A stretch of DNA of 64,000 nt from Dermabacter sp. (GCA_030538475.1 JAUNTX010000008.1:1-64000); one strand, 5' to 3'. Shown: positions 34,501-42,979, numbered from the stretch's first letter. Made by a program: numbers and translations. Notes: a model not told the origin generated them from the letters alone.

Positions 34501-34723
34501 CATCACCGGCCACGGCGGCTTCATCTCGCAACCCCTCGCCATCGTCACGATCGGCGGCCTTGTCAGCTCGACCCTCCTCACCCTCCTCCTCGTGCCGGTC
34601 CTCTACCGGCTCACCGAGGCGCCTGGGGAGAAGCGCCGGCTGCGCGCGGGCACCGACGGGACGGAGCAGGGGGCCGACGGGTCCCGGGGCGGCAGGCGCG
34701 GGCGGCGGGCACGCACGGCATGA
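31565..34723 (+). CDS. RND efflux permease (HAE1/AcrB-like)
   Basis: From ATG 31565 the protein has 1052 residues, the length of a full RND pump. The first helix is at about 12-32, and NLVQISTDL and other porter-domain segments follow. The proton-relay helix has TISIGRVVDDSIVVIENITRHL, and the repeat half ends with IGIVVTNAIVLIDLVNQRRRDG. No periplasmic adaptor gene is adjacent, as is usual for actinobacterial members. Substrate is unknown. The C-terminus is Arg/Gly-rich. Confidence 0.92.
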   Translation: MQALASISLKNRAFTALVVIVVSILGIFAMLTMRQELIPTVSLPQVQVIATEPGASSEQMRERVAQPIEESIRTLENVEGTQSTSTSSLTRVTVELAYGTDTARSSNQIEAAINRLELPDNVEPRVLSGGTGDIPAAVIAISSDLDTSELNARLSDQVVPELERVDGLASISVMGGPETIVRITPNAQALAERGLTDADITQAIDDNGLSIPAGQVSDGERSLDVTVGQPLGSIEDLRAIPVKASASDADPAAAPQVVTLQDVATVEEVLQDPESIARTNGRDSLVLVAIPTADANLVQISTDLNAELDRLMPEVGGGAKADVVFDQAPFIQSSISALAEEGLFGLVFAIAVILVFLLAVRPTIVTAVSIPVSLLMAFVGMLVSGYSLNMLTLAALTISIGRVVDDSIVVIENITRHLSYGTERKQAILTAVREVGGAITASTLATVIVFLPIAVVSGLAGELFRPFSLTVAIAMLSSLFVALTIVPVLAYWFLRAPKKLRDGEATVAEVLDEAERKEERSWLARIYRPALAWTQRHALVTLAIALAVLVGTGFLFPLMKVNLLSDSGQNIASFTQTLPNGTSLEATSEKALEVEERLVDLEGVETVQTTIGANAMGFGGSANEVDYSITTDVDADQEALRATILKEMRAVPESGEIEESAMAQGPLGGGDVTIQITAATVADRQAATDLIMGQFDPDALPASISRVSSDLDADQPTAVVTVDRAKAAERGLSDAAVVGLVAQQMQPQASGTVTFNDRDLDIYLDRGETVETYQALTELTIAGMPLTDVASIEESMVPPTVHTENNRITVTVALTPAGDSIDQVSAEARAAIDAVQDELPESSNVRIGGASADVDETFTQLGIAILAAILLTYVLLVWIFKSLVQPLVLLVSIPFAATGAFGLLVLTQVPLGLPAMIGLLMLIGIVVTNAIVLIDLVNQRRRDGMNLNDAIMDGAMKRLRPILMTAAATIFALLPMAIGITGHGGFISQPLAIVTIGGLVSSTLLTLLLVPVLYRLTEAPGEKRRLRAGTDGTEQGADGSRGGRRGRRARTA

Positions 34724-34736
34724 TGCCGATGTCACG

Positions 34737-34774
34737 CCTACCCGCCGCACACAACCGGCCGGTAGGCGGGTAGG
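34737..34774 (+). terminator. Hairpin between RND and ABC genes
   Basis: CCTACCCGCC (34737-34746) pairs perfectly with GGCGGGTAGG (34765-34774) over an 18-nt loop. It lies 13 bases after the RND stop. There is no T-run, so it may be a weak terminator, or an element before the ABC transporter gene. Confidence 0.5.
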
Positions 34775-34822
34775 TTAGGGAGATGCCTGGGGCGCCAGCC
34801 CCGAACGACCCCGAGGAGCACG

Positions 34823-36697
34823 GTGAACACGACCGGCCGTCACACCGACAGCACTGGCCACGAGGACGCGACGAGCGCGGCAAGCACCGCCAGCACCGCT
34901 CACAAGATCCGCGTGGTGCTCGAGCGCACGGTCAAGGTCAAGCTGCTCATCGGGGCCGTGATCTCCACGGCCCTCGCGCTCCTGGACAGCGCCGCCGTCG
35001 TGCTCGTGCTGCCGCTCGTGAACCTCGCCGCCGGGGCCGATCACACCACCGGGGCGATGGGAAGCCTGTGGAGAGCGCTCGGGGAGCCCGGGGTCAGCAC
35101 GTTCGGGATCGTCCTCGTCGCGCTCGTGGTGGGCCTGTTCATCGTCAAGGACGTCGTGTTCATTGCCTTCACCTGGTGGCAGAGTGGCGTCATCGCGAAC
35201 GAACGCGTCCGGATCTCCACGCAGATCTTCCGCAACGTCCTCCAGAGCGACTACGTGTCTTTCCGGAACCGGAAGATTAGCGACATCATGGCCATCATGA
35301 GCACCGCCGTGGGCCAGACGATGAACGCGGTGGTCGGCGGGATCACCCAGATCTTCACCGCGGGGATCACGATCCTCGCACTGCTGGCCGTCCTCGTGAT
35401 CGCGACCCCCATCCAGGCGCTCGTGGCCATCGTGTACTTTTCCGTCGCAGCCCTCATCTACATGCGGTTTGTCCGGGCCCGGCTCACGCGAGTGGGCGAG
35501 GGGATGCTGCGCGGATCGCTCGCGCTCACCTACGCCCAGCTCCAGGGCCTCAACGGCTTCAAGGAAGTGAAGCTGCGCCACACGTCCGAGGTCTTCGTTG
35601 AGAAGTACACCATCGGGGCCGACGAAGTGGAGCAGTCCTCGCGCCGCGGGAACTTCATCTCCGGGATCACCAAATACATCATGGAGATCCTCTTCATCCT
35701 CGGCATGGGGGTGCTGCTCACGATCAGCTTCCTCACCGGTGGAGGCGCGGGCGCCGTGGGCGCCCTCGCCATCTTCGTCGCCGCGGGATTCCGCATGCTG
35801 CCCAATATTTCCGCCCTCGTCGGCGCGTTCAACAGCGTGCGGGTCGGAAGGAAGTCCCTCGACGTGGTGTACGCCGAACTCAACGGCTCGGTCCACGTGG
35901 ACCCCGAGACCCCGCCCGCGAACACCATCGAGTTCTCTCGCGAACTGGAACTTCGGGACGTCCGCTACGCCTACCCGTCGGCCCAGGGTGAGGTCATCAA
36001 GGGCGTCAACCTCACCATTCCCTTCGGCAGCTCCGTGGCTTTCGTGGGCAGTTCCGGCGCCGGCAAAACCACGATGGTGGACATCATCCTGGGTCTCACC
36101 ACGCCGACGCACGGGACCATCCACGCGGACGGCGTGGATGTCTCCCGCGATATTCGGGCCTGGCAGCGCAACTGCGCGATGGTGGCCCAGGACGTCTTCC
36201 TCGTGGGCGGGGCCCTCCAGGGAGACATCGTGTTCGATGAGCTGCCCGAGCACGTGAACGACGAACGACTCCAGCGTGCCGTCCGCGACGCGCAGCTCGA
36301 GGATGTAGTCGCGGGGCTCGACGGTGGTCTTGAGGGCGACATCGGCGAGTTCGGCTCCAAACTCTCCGGCGGGCAGAAGCAGCGCGTCGGCATCGCCCGA
36401 GCTCTCTACCGTGCGCCGCGCCTCCTGGTCCTCGACGAAGCCACGTCGGCCCTCGATAACGAGACCGAACGCAAGGTGACCGACACGATCAACGCCTTGC
36501 GCGGCCAGGTCACTGTCGTCATCGTGGCGCACCGACTGTCCACCGTGAAGAACGCCGATACGATCGTGTTCATGAAAGATGGCGTGATCGCTGGCGCGGG
36601 GCCCTTCGCCGAGCTGCGGGCCTCCAACCCCGACTTCGCGCGGCTCGTCGAACTGGGCGACCTCTCCGACGCGCCCTCGGTCACGGCTGCCCCCTAA
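34823..36697 (+). CDS. ABC exporter, PglK/MsbA type
   Basis: The 624-residue half-transporter starts with GTG 34823 behind GAGGAG. Six membrane helices occupy about residues 40-345, and the nucleotide-binding domain follows with Walker A VGSSGAGKTTMVDIILGL (about 407-424), Q-loop CAMVAQDVFLVGG, signature LSGGQKQRVGIARAL and Walker B LLVLDEATSALD. The ordering and spacing resemble PglK-type flippases that move lipid-linked oligosaccharides. With fucosyl- and GT2 enzymes next to it, glycan export is the favoured reading, but a drug or lipid exporter is possible. Its end overlaps the convergent GT11 gene by 4 bp. Confidence 0.88.
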   Translation: MNTTGRHTDSTGHEDATSAASTASTAHKIRVVLERTVKVKLLIGAVISTALALLDSAAVVLVLPLVNLAAGADHTTGAMGSLWRALGEPGVSTFGIVLVALVVGLFIVKDVVFIAFTWWQSGVIANERVRISTQIFRNVLQSDYVSFRNRKISDIMAIMSTAVGQTMNAVVGGITQIFTAGITILALLAVLVIATPIQALVAIVYFSVAALIYMRFVRARLTRVGEGMLRGSLALTYAQLQGLNGFKEVKLRHTSEVFVEKYTIGADEVEQSSRRGNFISGITKYIMEILFILGMGVLLTISFLTGGGAGAVGALAIFVAAGFRMLPNISALVGAFNSVRVGRKSLDVVYAELNGSVHVDPETPPANTIEFSRELELRDVRYAYPSAQGEVIKGVNLTIPFGSSVAFVGSSGAGKTTMVDIILGLTTPTHGTIHADGVDVSRDIRAWQRNCAMVAQDVFLVGGALQGDIVFDELPEHVNDERLQRAVRDAQLEDVVAGLDGGLEGDIGEFGSKLSGGQKQRVGIARALYRAPRLLVLDEATSALDNETERKVTDTINALRGQVTVVIVAHRLSTVKNADTIVFMKDGVIAGAGPFAELRASNPDFARLVELGDLSDAPSVTAAP

Positions 36698-37563
36698 GCT
36701 GCGAGGTCCGGGCGGCCAGGACGTACGTTCGTGCGGTCCCACGCGGGATCGAAGAGCAGGTCGACGACCTGCCCCGTATCGGGGTAATACTCGTGCGCCG
36801 CGGGGGCAATCGCCCGTTGGGTGCCGCTCACGCTGCGGCTGATGAACTGACCCCAGTAGGAAAACGTCGAGTTGGCAAGCACGAGGGTGCTGGCGGTGGC
36901 GAGCGCCGCCAGGTCGTTGAACATCGAGGCATGCCCGGGCGGCGTGAGGGGCATGAGGGTGGCCAGATCCGACAGGTGTTCCTTGCTCCAGGGCACATCA
37001 TCGGACACGATCGCCGCGGCGGGCCGAGCGCCGGGCGCGTGGCCCAGTAGGGACAGGGCTTGACGCACGTGCTCGTGGGCGTCCAGATCGTAGCGGCGCT
37101 GAAAGTCGGGGTTCGTGTAATAGTCACCGCGGCGGATGTTGAGCACTAGGGCGTCATCGCCCATGGCCTCCCGCGCCCACGCGAGCCGCTCCTGGAACCG
37201 CGCCGAGGGCAGCAGCCGATCCGTGACGAACGCGGCGAGGTCAGCGCCGCCCATCGGGTCGTCGTAATACATGAGCGACGTGGCGTGGCGTCGGTCCAGC
37301 AGCCGGGGGCCGCGGGCGTCCAGGGTGAGGGGGAGCAGGTCGGGAAACTCCTCGAGCCAGGGGCCGACGTGCCTATTGCGCTCGACAATCGCTGTGCCCG
37401 CCCCGTGGCGTTGATTGAGCGTATGAGCCCACGCCCAGTGGTACAAGAGGTTGCCGCCGCGGGCCCCGTCGGGCGACATGATGACCGTGCGAGCACCCGG
37501 CCGGGACCGGAGGCGAGCTAGCGCCGCGCGGGGAATGTGGGAGAGAGCCGACGTGATCGACAT
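36694..37563 (-). CDS. GT11 (alpha-1,2-fucosyltransferase-like) protein
   Basis: The 289-residue protein carries GGNLLYHWAWAHTLNQRHG near the N-terminus and the GT11 donor motif in VLNIRRGDYYTNPDF (about residues 139-153). DVPWSKEHLSDL and LALATASTLVLANSTFSYWGQFIS follow, as in bacterial FutC/WbnK-like enzymes. GT11 enzymes transfer fucose from GDP-fucose. No GDP-fucose synthesis genes are seen in the window, so the donor would come from elsewhere or differ. Confidence 0.85.
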   Translation of the reverse strand: MSITSALSHIPRAALARLRSRPGARTVIMSPDGARGGNLLYHWAWAHTLNQRHGAGTAIVERNRHVGPWLEEFPDLLPLTLDARGPRLLDRRHATSLMYYDDPMGGADLAAFVTDRLLPSARFQERLAWAREAMGDDALVLNIRRGDYYTNPDFQRRYDLDAHEHVRQALSLLGHAPGARPAAAIVSDDVPWSKEHLSDLATLMPLTPPGHASMFNDLAALATASTLVLANSTFSYWGQFISRSVSGTQRAIAPAAHEYYPDTGQVVDLLFDPAWDRTNVRPGRPDLAA

Positions 37564-37604
37564 GGGCCTGATGGATCCTCACTCGGGGGATGGAAGGACG
37601 GGGG

Positions 37605-38516
37605 TTATCCGGGAAGGAACGCCAGGAGCGTTCGGTACACCGCTGACCGGAGGCTCGGGGCGCCGCGCAAGGAGGTCAGAGTCATCCGAATCGTCTCCCG
37701 TCGGGGGCTCCCGATCCGCCGGGCACGGACCGAGGTCTCCCACAGGAGACGGTAGACCTCCGCATCCAGCTCCGGGGACTTCCCGAGAGCGTTCCGCAGA
37801 GTCACGAACTGGGCGCGCAAGAACCGCGGCTGCTTCGGATCAAACCCCACCGCGCCCAGTGACGTGTCCAGGCGGCGCACGGCCACGAGCGGCTCCGTGG
37901 AGTACGTAAAGGAATGATGGCGGGCGAGCCGCGTGAGGAGCTCAATGTCCTCGTAGAACAAGTCTTCTGCGTAACCGCCCGCCTCCTTGAGGGCGCGCGT
38001 GCGCATGAACATCGAGGCCGCCGGAATCCAGTTGGTGCGCACCAACTGCTCGAGGGTCGATTCGGACCGCGCCGGTTCCTCGGGCCACGGGAACTCCTCG
38101 CTGGACATGCCGATCACGGCCCCGGCCTTGTCGATGACCGTCGCGTCGCTATAGGCCAGGGGAACGTCGGGACTCGCGGCATCAAGCAGGGCCTGGTGAG
38201 TCTCGATCCGCTGCAAGGCCATCAGATCGTCCGCGGCAATGTAGGTCACGTACTCCGTGGTGACCTTCGCCAGCATCGCGTTCAGCGTCCGGGTGAGGCC
38301 CATGTTGTGCGTGTTGGCGTGCAGCGTCCCGAAACCCGGGTGCTGCTCGAGGTAGTCGCGAATGACCTCCACTGTTCGCCCGTCCGGCGAACAGTCGTCG
38401 GCGATGAGGACCTCCGCCGCCGGACGTGACTGGGCCCGAATGCTCTCCAGGCACTCCACCACGTAATCGGCGTGGTTGTAGGCCACCACGATGACCGTCG
38501 TCTTCTTCTCTGTCAT
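37605..38516 (-). CDS. Family 2 glycosyltransferase
   Basis: ATG 38516 overlaps the previous gene's stop (ATGA) and gives 303 residues. The GT-A core shows TVIVVAYNHADYVVECLESIRAQ, VLIADDCSPDG and YVTYIAADDLMALQ, with the DD pair as metal ligand, then DLFYEDIELLTRLA. It resembles GlcNAc- or rhamnosyl-type GT2 enzymes of capsule loci. It is the downstream partner of the GT2 at 38513-39487. Confidence 0.88.
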   Translation of the reverse strand: MTEKKTTVIVVAYNHADYVVECLESIRAQSRPAAEVLIADDCSPDGRTVEVIRDYLEQHPGFGTLHANTHNMGLTRTLNAMLAKVTTEYVTYIAADDLMALQRIETHQALLDAASPDVPLAYSDATVIDKAGAVIGMSSEEFPWPEEPARSESTLEQLVRTNWIPAASMFMRTRALKEAGGYAEDLFYEDIELLTRLARHHSFTYSTEPLVAVRRLDTSLGAVGFDPKQPRFLRAQFVTLRNALGKSPELDAEVYRLLWETSVRARRIGSPRRETIRMTLTSLRGAPSLRSAVYRTLLAFLPG

Positions 38517-39487
38517 GCCGATCCCGTCGCTGTACTGGTAGGAGTGGGGGAGGCGGGCGCGTCCAGGCCCAGCCCGATGCGCTGCAGCGGAAGCGGGCGG
38601 CCGCACAGGTGCGCCACGCGCGTCGCGCCGATCGTGAACGCGACGGCGATCCGCACCTTCGTCGCCTCCACATCCCGGACCCGGCGTGGACGCAACACCT
38701 GCCGCACGTGCGCCGCGAAGGCCCGCGCGAGATCCCGGACCCAATGCCGGTAGGCGGAGTGTTTCCAGATTCCGTAGCGCATACCGAGCTGCACCTGGGC
38801 TCGGGCGGCGTTGGTTGCGGCCCGCCGAGCAGCAGCGCCACCATCGCGCTGCCGGTACGCAATCTTCGTGACCTTGCACGTCACCGTCGGAAATCCGGCC
38901 AATCCCGCACGAATCCCGAGGTCGTTATCCTCCCCGCCCGCGGGCGCCCCCGCGTCAAAACCGCCGAGCGCGAGCATCGTGTCTCGCCGCACGCCGAAGT
39001 TGCCGCCCATGAGCACCGGAAAGAACGACCCCTCCTGCTCCCGCACCGGCGGCCGCCACACCGCCGTATCGTCAATCAGGGCGCGAATCTGCTCAAGCGG
39101 CAACGCGAACGCCGAACCGGGCACCGGAATGCACGAACCGCTCCACACATCCGCCACCTCAAACGTGCGCAGCGCGTGCGCGACCCACCACGCAGAGACC
39201 ACATCGTCGGCATCGCAAAACAGCAGCAGATCGCCGTCGGCCTCCCGAACCCCCACGTTCCGCGCATACGCCGCCCCCGCCACCTCCGGCGCCTCCACCA
39301 ACCGCACCGACACGTGGGCCGGCGGGGTCACGGAGGCCACGAACCCCGCCAGATCATCCGTCGAACGATTATCGACCACGACAATCTCAAACTCCGGCGC
39401 CGACTCCTGCGAGAACAGCGCCTCCAACTGACGACCAAGAGTGCCCGTCGCATTGAAACAGGGGATGATGACACTGACCTCGGGCAT
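38513..39487 (-). CDS. Family 2 glycosyltransferase
   Basis: The 324-residue protein begins VSVIIPCFNATGTLGRQLEAL and shows IVVVDNRSTDD, AGAAYARNVGVREADGDLLLFCDADDVV (metal-binding DADD) and FGVRRDTMLALGGFDAGAPAGGEDNDL. The C-terminal 100 residues hold amphipathic and hydrophobic stretches that could bind the membrane. It begins the last minus-strand operon of the glycan locus. The tRNA-Ala lies 210 bp away. Confidence 0.88.
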   Translation of the reverse strand: MPEVSVIIPCFNATGTLGRQLEALFSQESAPEFEIVVVDNRSTDDLAGFVASVTPPAHVSVRLVEAPEVAGAAYARNVGVREADGDLLLFCDADDVVSAWWVAHALRTFEVADVWSGSCIPVPGSAFALPLEQIRALIDDTAVWRPPVREQEGSFFPVLMGGNFGVRRDTMLALGGFDAGAPAGGEDNDLGIRAGLAGFPTVTCKVTKIAYRQRDGGAAARRAATNAARAQVQLGMRYGIWKHSAYRHWVRDLARAFAAHVRQVLRPRRVRDVEATKVRIAVAFTIGATRVAHLCGRPLPLQRIGLGLDAPASPTPTSTATGSA

Positions 39488-39699
39488 GGACCGATCCTAC
39501 CTGCCTAGCGGTCAGCAGCCCGGCCCGTCGTGGGCGCGGCCGATACGGGTATGCGGCGCTGCACCTTTGCCTTGCCGCCTGAGGGTGCCGCCCCCGCACC
39601 GGCGCCCGCCGCTCGTCGAACGCGACCAGGGTTGCCCGTCACGCCCACCTGCCCCGGATGTGCACCCACCCGAACGCGGGTGTATAGTTGACGCGGCTT

Positions 39700-39772
<73 letters not shown>

Positions 39773-39801
39773 CTCGAGAAACCTTGAGACAGTGACTCGT
39801 T

Positions 39802-39842
39802 CCGAAGGCCCCTCCACGATGGTGGAGGGGCCTTCGGCTTTG
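39802..39842 (+). terminator. Terminator of tRNA-Ala
   Basis: A perfect 16-bp stem (39802-39817 with 39822-39837, CCGAAGGCCCCTCCAC and its complement) with a 4-nt loop is followed by CTTTGCG. It lies 30 bases after the tRNA. Confidence 0.8.
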
Positions 39843-39899
39843 CGTGGGGAGCGTGGCGACCCAGTGTCGGGGTTAGGGGGTTAGCGGCAGAAATGTGTG

Positions 39900-41095
39900 T
39901 ATGGGTCTCTTAACCGTTCCGGGTTCGATGCTGCTACTTTGCGGGTTCGGGCTCTCGGGTGAGGGCCGGGGTGCAAGACCGTAGTGCGGATACACTCCGC
40001 TTTGAGCAGGTCGTTCACCGTCTTCATCGGTGTGTTGTCGTAGGCATCGCCGATCGATCCGATTTGAGGGATTGATAGCCTCCAGCGCCGGGTGCTCGGT
40101 CAGTCGCACGGATGCGTTTTGAGACCTGGCATCGCTGTGACGGGTTAGCTTACCGGTGGTCACGGGATGGTTCTCCCGGTCTCGCTGCCACAGTCCCATC
40201 TGCAACGGGGGCATCACCGGATTTGCGCCCTTTCTGGTGCAGGCGTGCCCGGCCACGATCTTTTGGGCGAATACGTGCGCGATGAGCGGGATATACCCGA
40301 ACCCGACCCACGTGCGGACGTACGTGAAATTGGTGACCCACACCCGGCTCGGTGCTGCGGCTGTGAAGTCCTGGTTCAGCGGGCGGCCTGCACGTTCCCT
40401 ATCCGCGGATGGGAACGTGGTGCGGAGCTTCTTCGTGTGGACCACGCCTGTCAGGCGCAAGGCCCGCATCGCCCGGTCCACTGCGCTTCTGGAGGTGTCG
40501 GCGAAGCCGGCCTGGCGGCCGTACTAGCGAGATCATTTTCCGTCGCTCGTAGAGGCCCTCTGGCGTTATCCGTCGACGCATGGTGGCCTCCTCAGTGGTT
40601 TAGATGAGCTGGCGGATCTTGCTTTCGACCAGGGCGTCTGTGATGGTGTGATCCGAGATTCGGGCCGGTTCCTTTCAGGCTCGGTAGGTGCCTGTAGCGA
40701 TCCTCTGGCCCGGCTGGCGCAGAACCCTCGGGATCGACTCGACTGCGTAATCGTCTGCTCTCATCTCGTCGATGAACGTCAGAACCACCGGTTGCGGGAC
40801 TCGAGCTTCCCCGCAAAAGAAGTTGGGGTCGGGCGAAGGATCTCGGTGTCTTCTCGCAGGCGTCGGTTCTCGGCTTTCAACCGTTTGACTTATGCAGAGT
40901 CCTGGCTGGTCATACCGGGTCGGATCCCATTGTTGATCTCGGCCAGGGCCAGCCACTACCAGAAGGACTCTTTCGAGACACCCTCTTGGCGGGTCACCGG
41001 GGCCACCGCTGCGGTCTGGGTAGGGTATTCCTGTTGGTGCTCACGTGCCAGGCGCATGCGCCTGGCACGTGACTGGGGTGGATCTTCTTCGGCAT
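39900..41095 (-). pseudogene. Decayed IS3-family transposase (orfA and orfB remnants)
   Basis: OrfA would start at ATG 41095 (MPKKIHPS), and orfB matches follow: YERRKMISLV, MDRAMRALRLTGVVHTKKLRTT, VWVTNFTYVRTWVGF, VFAQKIVAGHACTRK and LWQRDRENHPVT. Several frameshifts and stops break both frames. The first catalytic Asp of the DDE triad is Asn (VWVTNF where relatives have VWVTDF), and the C-terminal part after the QSGVYPH region is missing. The element is dead. I could not find clear terminal inverted repeats. It lies between tRNA-Ala and the cargo genes. Confidence 0.85.
41041..41072. repeat. 32-bp perfect palindrome
   Basis: The left half TCACGTGCCAGGCGCA is followed directly by its reverse complement, with GCATGC at the centre and no spacer. 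On the minus strand the right-hand context matches the expected orfA coding (RMRLARE), while the other half is an inverted copy of it. This looks like a local inverted duplication inside the IS remnant. Such arms can extrude as a cruciform. Confidence 0.9.
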
Positions 41096-41345
41096 GCTGT
41101 CCACCCTGCCGAACTCAAACAGTAGCGGTATCAAACGCGGGACGGGTCACACTCGCGGGCGTTCCGAAGGGCGCGCTCCGTGGTCATCCGGCATGTTACT
41201 CTCAGGGCTCTGACCTGGATAATTACTAGATCGGAACACGTCCTCTTATTGGTTTGGTTGCTTGCAACTATATAAGCTGTATCGACTTGACTCTCGGTTC
41301 GACGAGCAGTATGCTCGCAGTGGTCAGCCTCTACCAGCTGACAAA

Positions 41346-41375
41346 GGCCCGACCCCGCGTCAACGGGATCGGGCC
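41346..41375 (-). terminator. Hairpin in the gap before the unknown gene
   Basis: GGCCCGACCCCG (41346-41357) pairs with CGGGATCGGGCC (41364-41375) at 11 of 12 positions over a 6-nt loop. Read on the minus strand the stem is followed by TTTGT, like a weak terminator, but no intact minus-strand gene lies upstream of it. It may be left over from a lost gene. Nothing else is recognisable between 41096 and 41501. Confidence 0.45.
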
Positions 41376-41501
41376 AGTACCGGCCCGAGGGCGCGGCGGT
41401 GACTTCGACAGTCCTCCGCATCGTATCGAAGTTCCCTGAGACATCGTGTCTCTGCTTCTTCCTTGGGTCTCAACCTCAAGATAAGAAGCAAGGAGGGCGC
41501 C

Positions 41502-42416
41502 ATGCCCAACATCACCACCCACTACGGGATCACTAGCCCCGTTCCGTTCGTCGATGTCGAGGTCACTGCTGACAACCGCCTCTATGTTGACCCTCATGCC
41601 ATCCGACTTTCGAGGCTGCCCCAACCGTTCGCGGATGAAGCGCTCGAGTGCATCGACTCTTTCGCTCGCGAAGTGACGGCCTGTGTTGTGAGTAGCAGCT
41701 CCGCTACTCGCCTTCGGGGCGAGAGTCTGTTGAAGCGGTTCGCTGAACCGAGGGAGACCAGGCTCGGAATGTCCGTGAAGGGTTTCCATGGTCACGGAGG
41801 TGCCGACATCGTTGGCGCCGAGATATGGGCAGAGCTCAACTCCAATGCGGAAGCGCTCGTGCGCGTCGGCCTGCTCCGGCAACTGGAGGACCTGCCGATG
41901 TTCGTTAAGGGGGTGGATCGTGACATCACGTCCGACATCACCACGCGTATCATCTTCGAGCCGCTCGCTCGGTTCACGGAGAAGATGCTTGACCAGTATC
42001 CACAGTTCACATCGGCCGGGCACACGGTCAAGACTGATACCCAGCAGGTATGGAGTTCGACGGCTTGTGAGTGGGCTGATGCACCAGTAACTCTGCCGGT
42101 GATTGACGGAGAGCCGCTCCTGCTTGTGCCCCAGCAGTGGGCTCGCCCTGCGCTCCTGATGTCTGCCAGGCGGTTCCACGACACGAGCGCTCTCTCGTTC
42201 GCTCAGCTCAAGCAGGCTGTCCGAACACTTGATGGCATGTTGATCAAGACCCCCAAGGCTCGACTCAAGCATCAGCCGGGTTTCGGGCCGGGGCGCCTGA
42301 CCAATATTCGGATCACCTTGGAGGCCTACGACGACGGCGAAAACCTTGTCGACACCTTCAAGTCGTTTGTGGCCGACCGCTATGACGACGATACCGACGG
42401 GCAGGTGGCCGCGTAG
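41502..42416 (+). CDS. Conserved protein of unknown function
   Basis: ATG 41502 has a strong GGAGG site 6 bases upstream and gives 304 residues. I do not recognise the family. The N-terminus opens with ITSPVPFVDVEVTADNRLYVDP, followed by IRLSRLPQPFADEALECIDSF. A central part has GLLRQLEDLPMFVKGVDRDITSDITTRII, and the C-terminus has FGPGRLTNIRITLEAYDDGENLVDTF. There is no signal peptide or membrane helix. GC is visibly lower than in the capsule genes, as in the rest of this segment, which fits transfer. It is the first intact gene after the IS remnant. A defence-related or phage-related role is possible but unsupported. Confidence 0.7.
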   Translation: MPNITTHYGITSPVPFVDVEVTADNRLYVDPHAIRLSRLPQPFADEALECIDSFAREVTACVVSSSSATRLRGESLLKRFAEPRETRLGMSVKGFHGHGGADIVGAEIWAELNSNAEALVRVGLLRQLEDLPMFVKGVDRDITSDITTRIIFEPLARFTEKMLDQYPQFTSAGHTVKTDTQQVWSSTACEWADAPVTLPVIDGEPLLLVPQQWARPALLMSARRFHDTSALSFAQLKQAVRTLDGMLIKTPKARLKHQPGFGPGRLTNIRITLEAYDDGENLVDTFKSFVADRYDDDTDGQVAA

Positions 42417-42430
42417 AGCGCTACAGGGGC

Positions 42431-42461
42431 GGTGAGGGTGCTTCTTTGAGGCATCCTCACC
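42431..42461 (+). terminator. Hairpin after the unknown gene
   Basis: GGTGAGGGTGC (42431-42441) pairs with GCATCCTCACC (42451-42461) with one G-T pair over a 9-nt loop, 15 bases after the stop at 42416. There is no T-run. Confidence 0.5.
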
Positions 42462-42509
42462 GGGACCCCGCACCTCGTCCCCTCGTCGGCGGTCGCCAGG
42501 GATAATTCC

Positions 42510-42538
42510 TCGTCATCCTTCGGGCCGGCGGATAAGAT
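42510..42538 (+). promoter_or_regulatory. Probable promoter of the 88-residue gene
   Basis: TCGTCA at 42510-42515 and TAAGAT at 42533-42538 match -35 and -10 consensus at 4 of 6 positions each, with a 17-bp spacer. The gene at 42645 follows about 100 bases downstream behind a GGGGAGAGG sequence. Confidence 0.4.
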
Positions 42539-42644
42539 GTGAGGGACCGGGTCAAGGTGGTTGCCCTGGTTCGATGGGGTAGGCCCGCCTGGATGGCGCC
42601 GTGTCCACCGACAAGCTGATCCGTATCACGAGGGGAGAGGAACG

Positions 42645-42911
42645 ATGACCAAGTACTCCTTTGAAGAAGCGCTTCAGATGCGCATCGACGCTGGCCTCCC
42701 GGAAGGCGTGTACCTCAACCCGTACGGCGCCGAGGATGATGACTACTTCGTCATGAACTTCAACGATAGCAAGAAGCAGCTCTACGGAGCCATCATCGTT
42801 GATCGGCGGGATCCGCTGAAGCTCACGGATCCCCGTCTAATGTCCCGCTTGAAGTTCAGTGCCATGCGCGATGTCGGCGACTGGTCGAAGGTGTTCCCCT
42901 TCTCCGTGTAG
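42645..42911 (+). CDS. Small hypothetical protein
   Basis: The 88-residue protein starts at ATG 42645 behind AGGGGAGAGG. It is rich in acidic and aromatic residues (EDDDYFVMNFNDSKKQLYGAIIVDRRDP) and ends KVFPFSV. There is no membrane segment or known motif. The layout of a short acidic soluble protein with its own promoter fits an immunity or antitoxin-type protein, but nothing shows that. It follows the unknown gene at 41502 and precedes a bidirectional hairpin. Confidence 0.6.
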   Translation: MTKYSFEEALQMRIDAGLPEGVYLNPYGAEDDDYFVMNFNDSKKQLYGAIIVDRRDPLKLTDPRLMSRLKFSAMRDVGDWSKVFPFSV

Positions 42912-42935
42912 CCTGACCGACTCCCTCTAGTTCTT

Positions 42936-42979
42936 CGACCCCACCGCCCGTTTCGGGTCGTGGGGGTCGTTGTGTTTCC
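42936..42979. terminator. Hairpin terminator between convergent genes
   Basis: CGACCCCAC (42936-42944) pairs with GTGGGGGTCG (42960-42969) with one bulged G. On plus it is followed by TTGTGTTTCC. It lies between the plus-strand 88-residue gene and the minus-strand GrpB gene. Confidence 0.5.

Noticed and set aside
32453-34750. A 765-residue minus-strand frame opposite the RND gene
   Set aside because: It is Gly/His/Asp-rich without any domain and fully antisense to a conserved pump gene.
8000-35000. The octamer GGCCGACG occurring many times
   Set aside because: It appears in both orientations and mostly follows codon use in GC-rich genes. Apart from the two tandem repeats I cannot show that it is more than composition.
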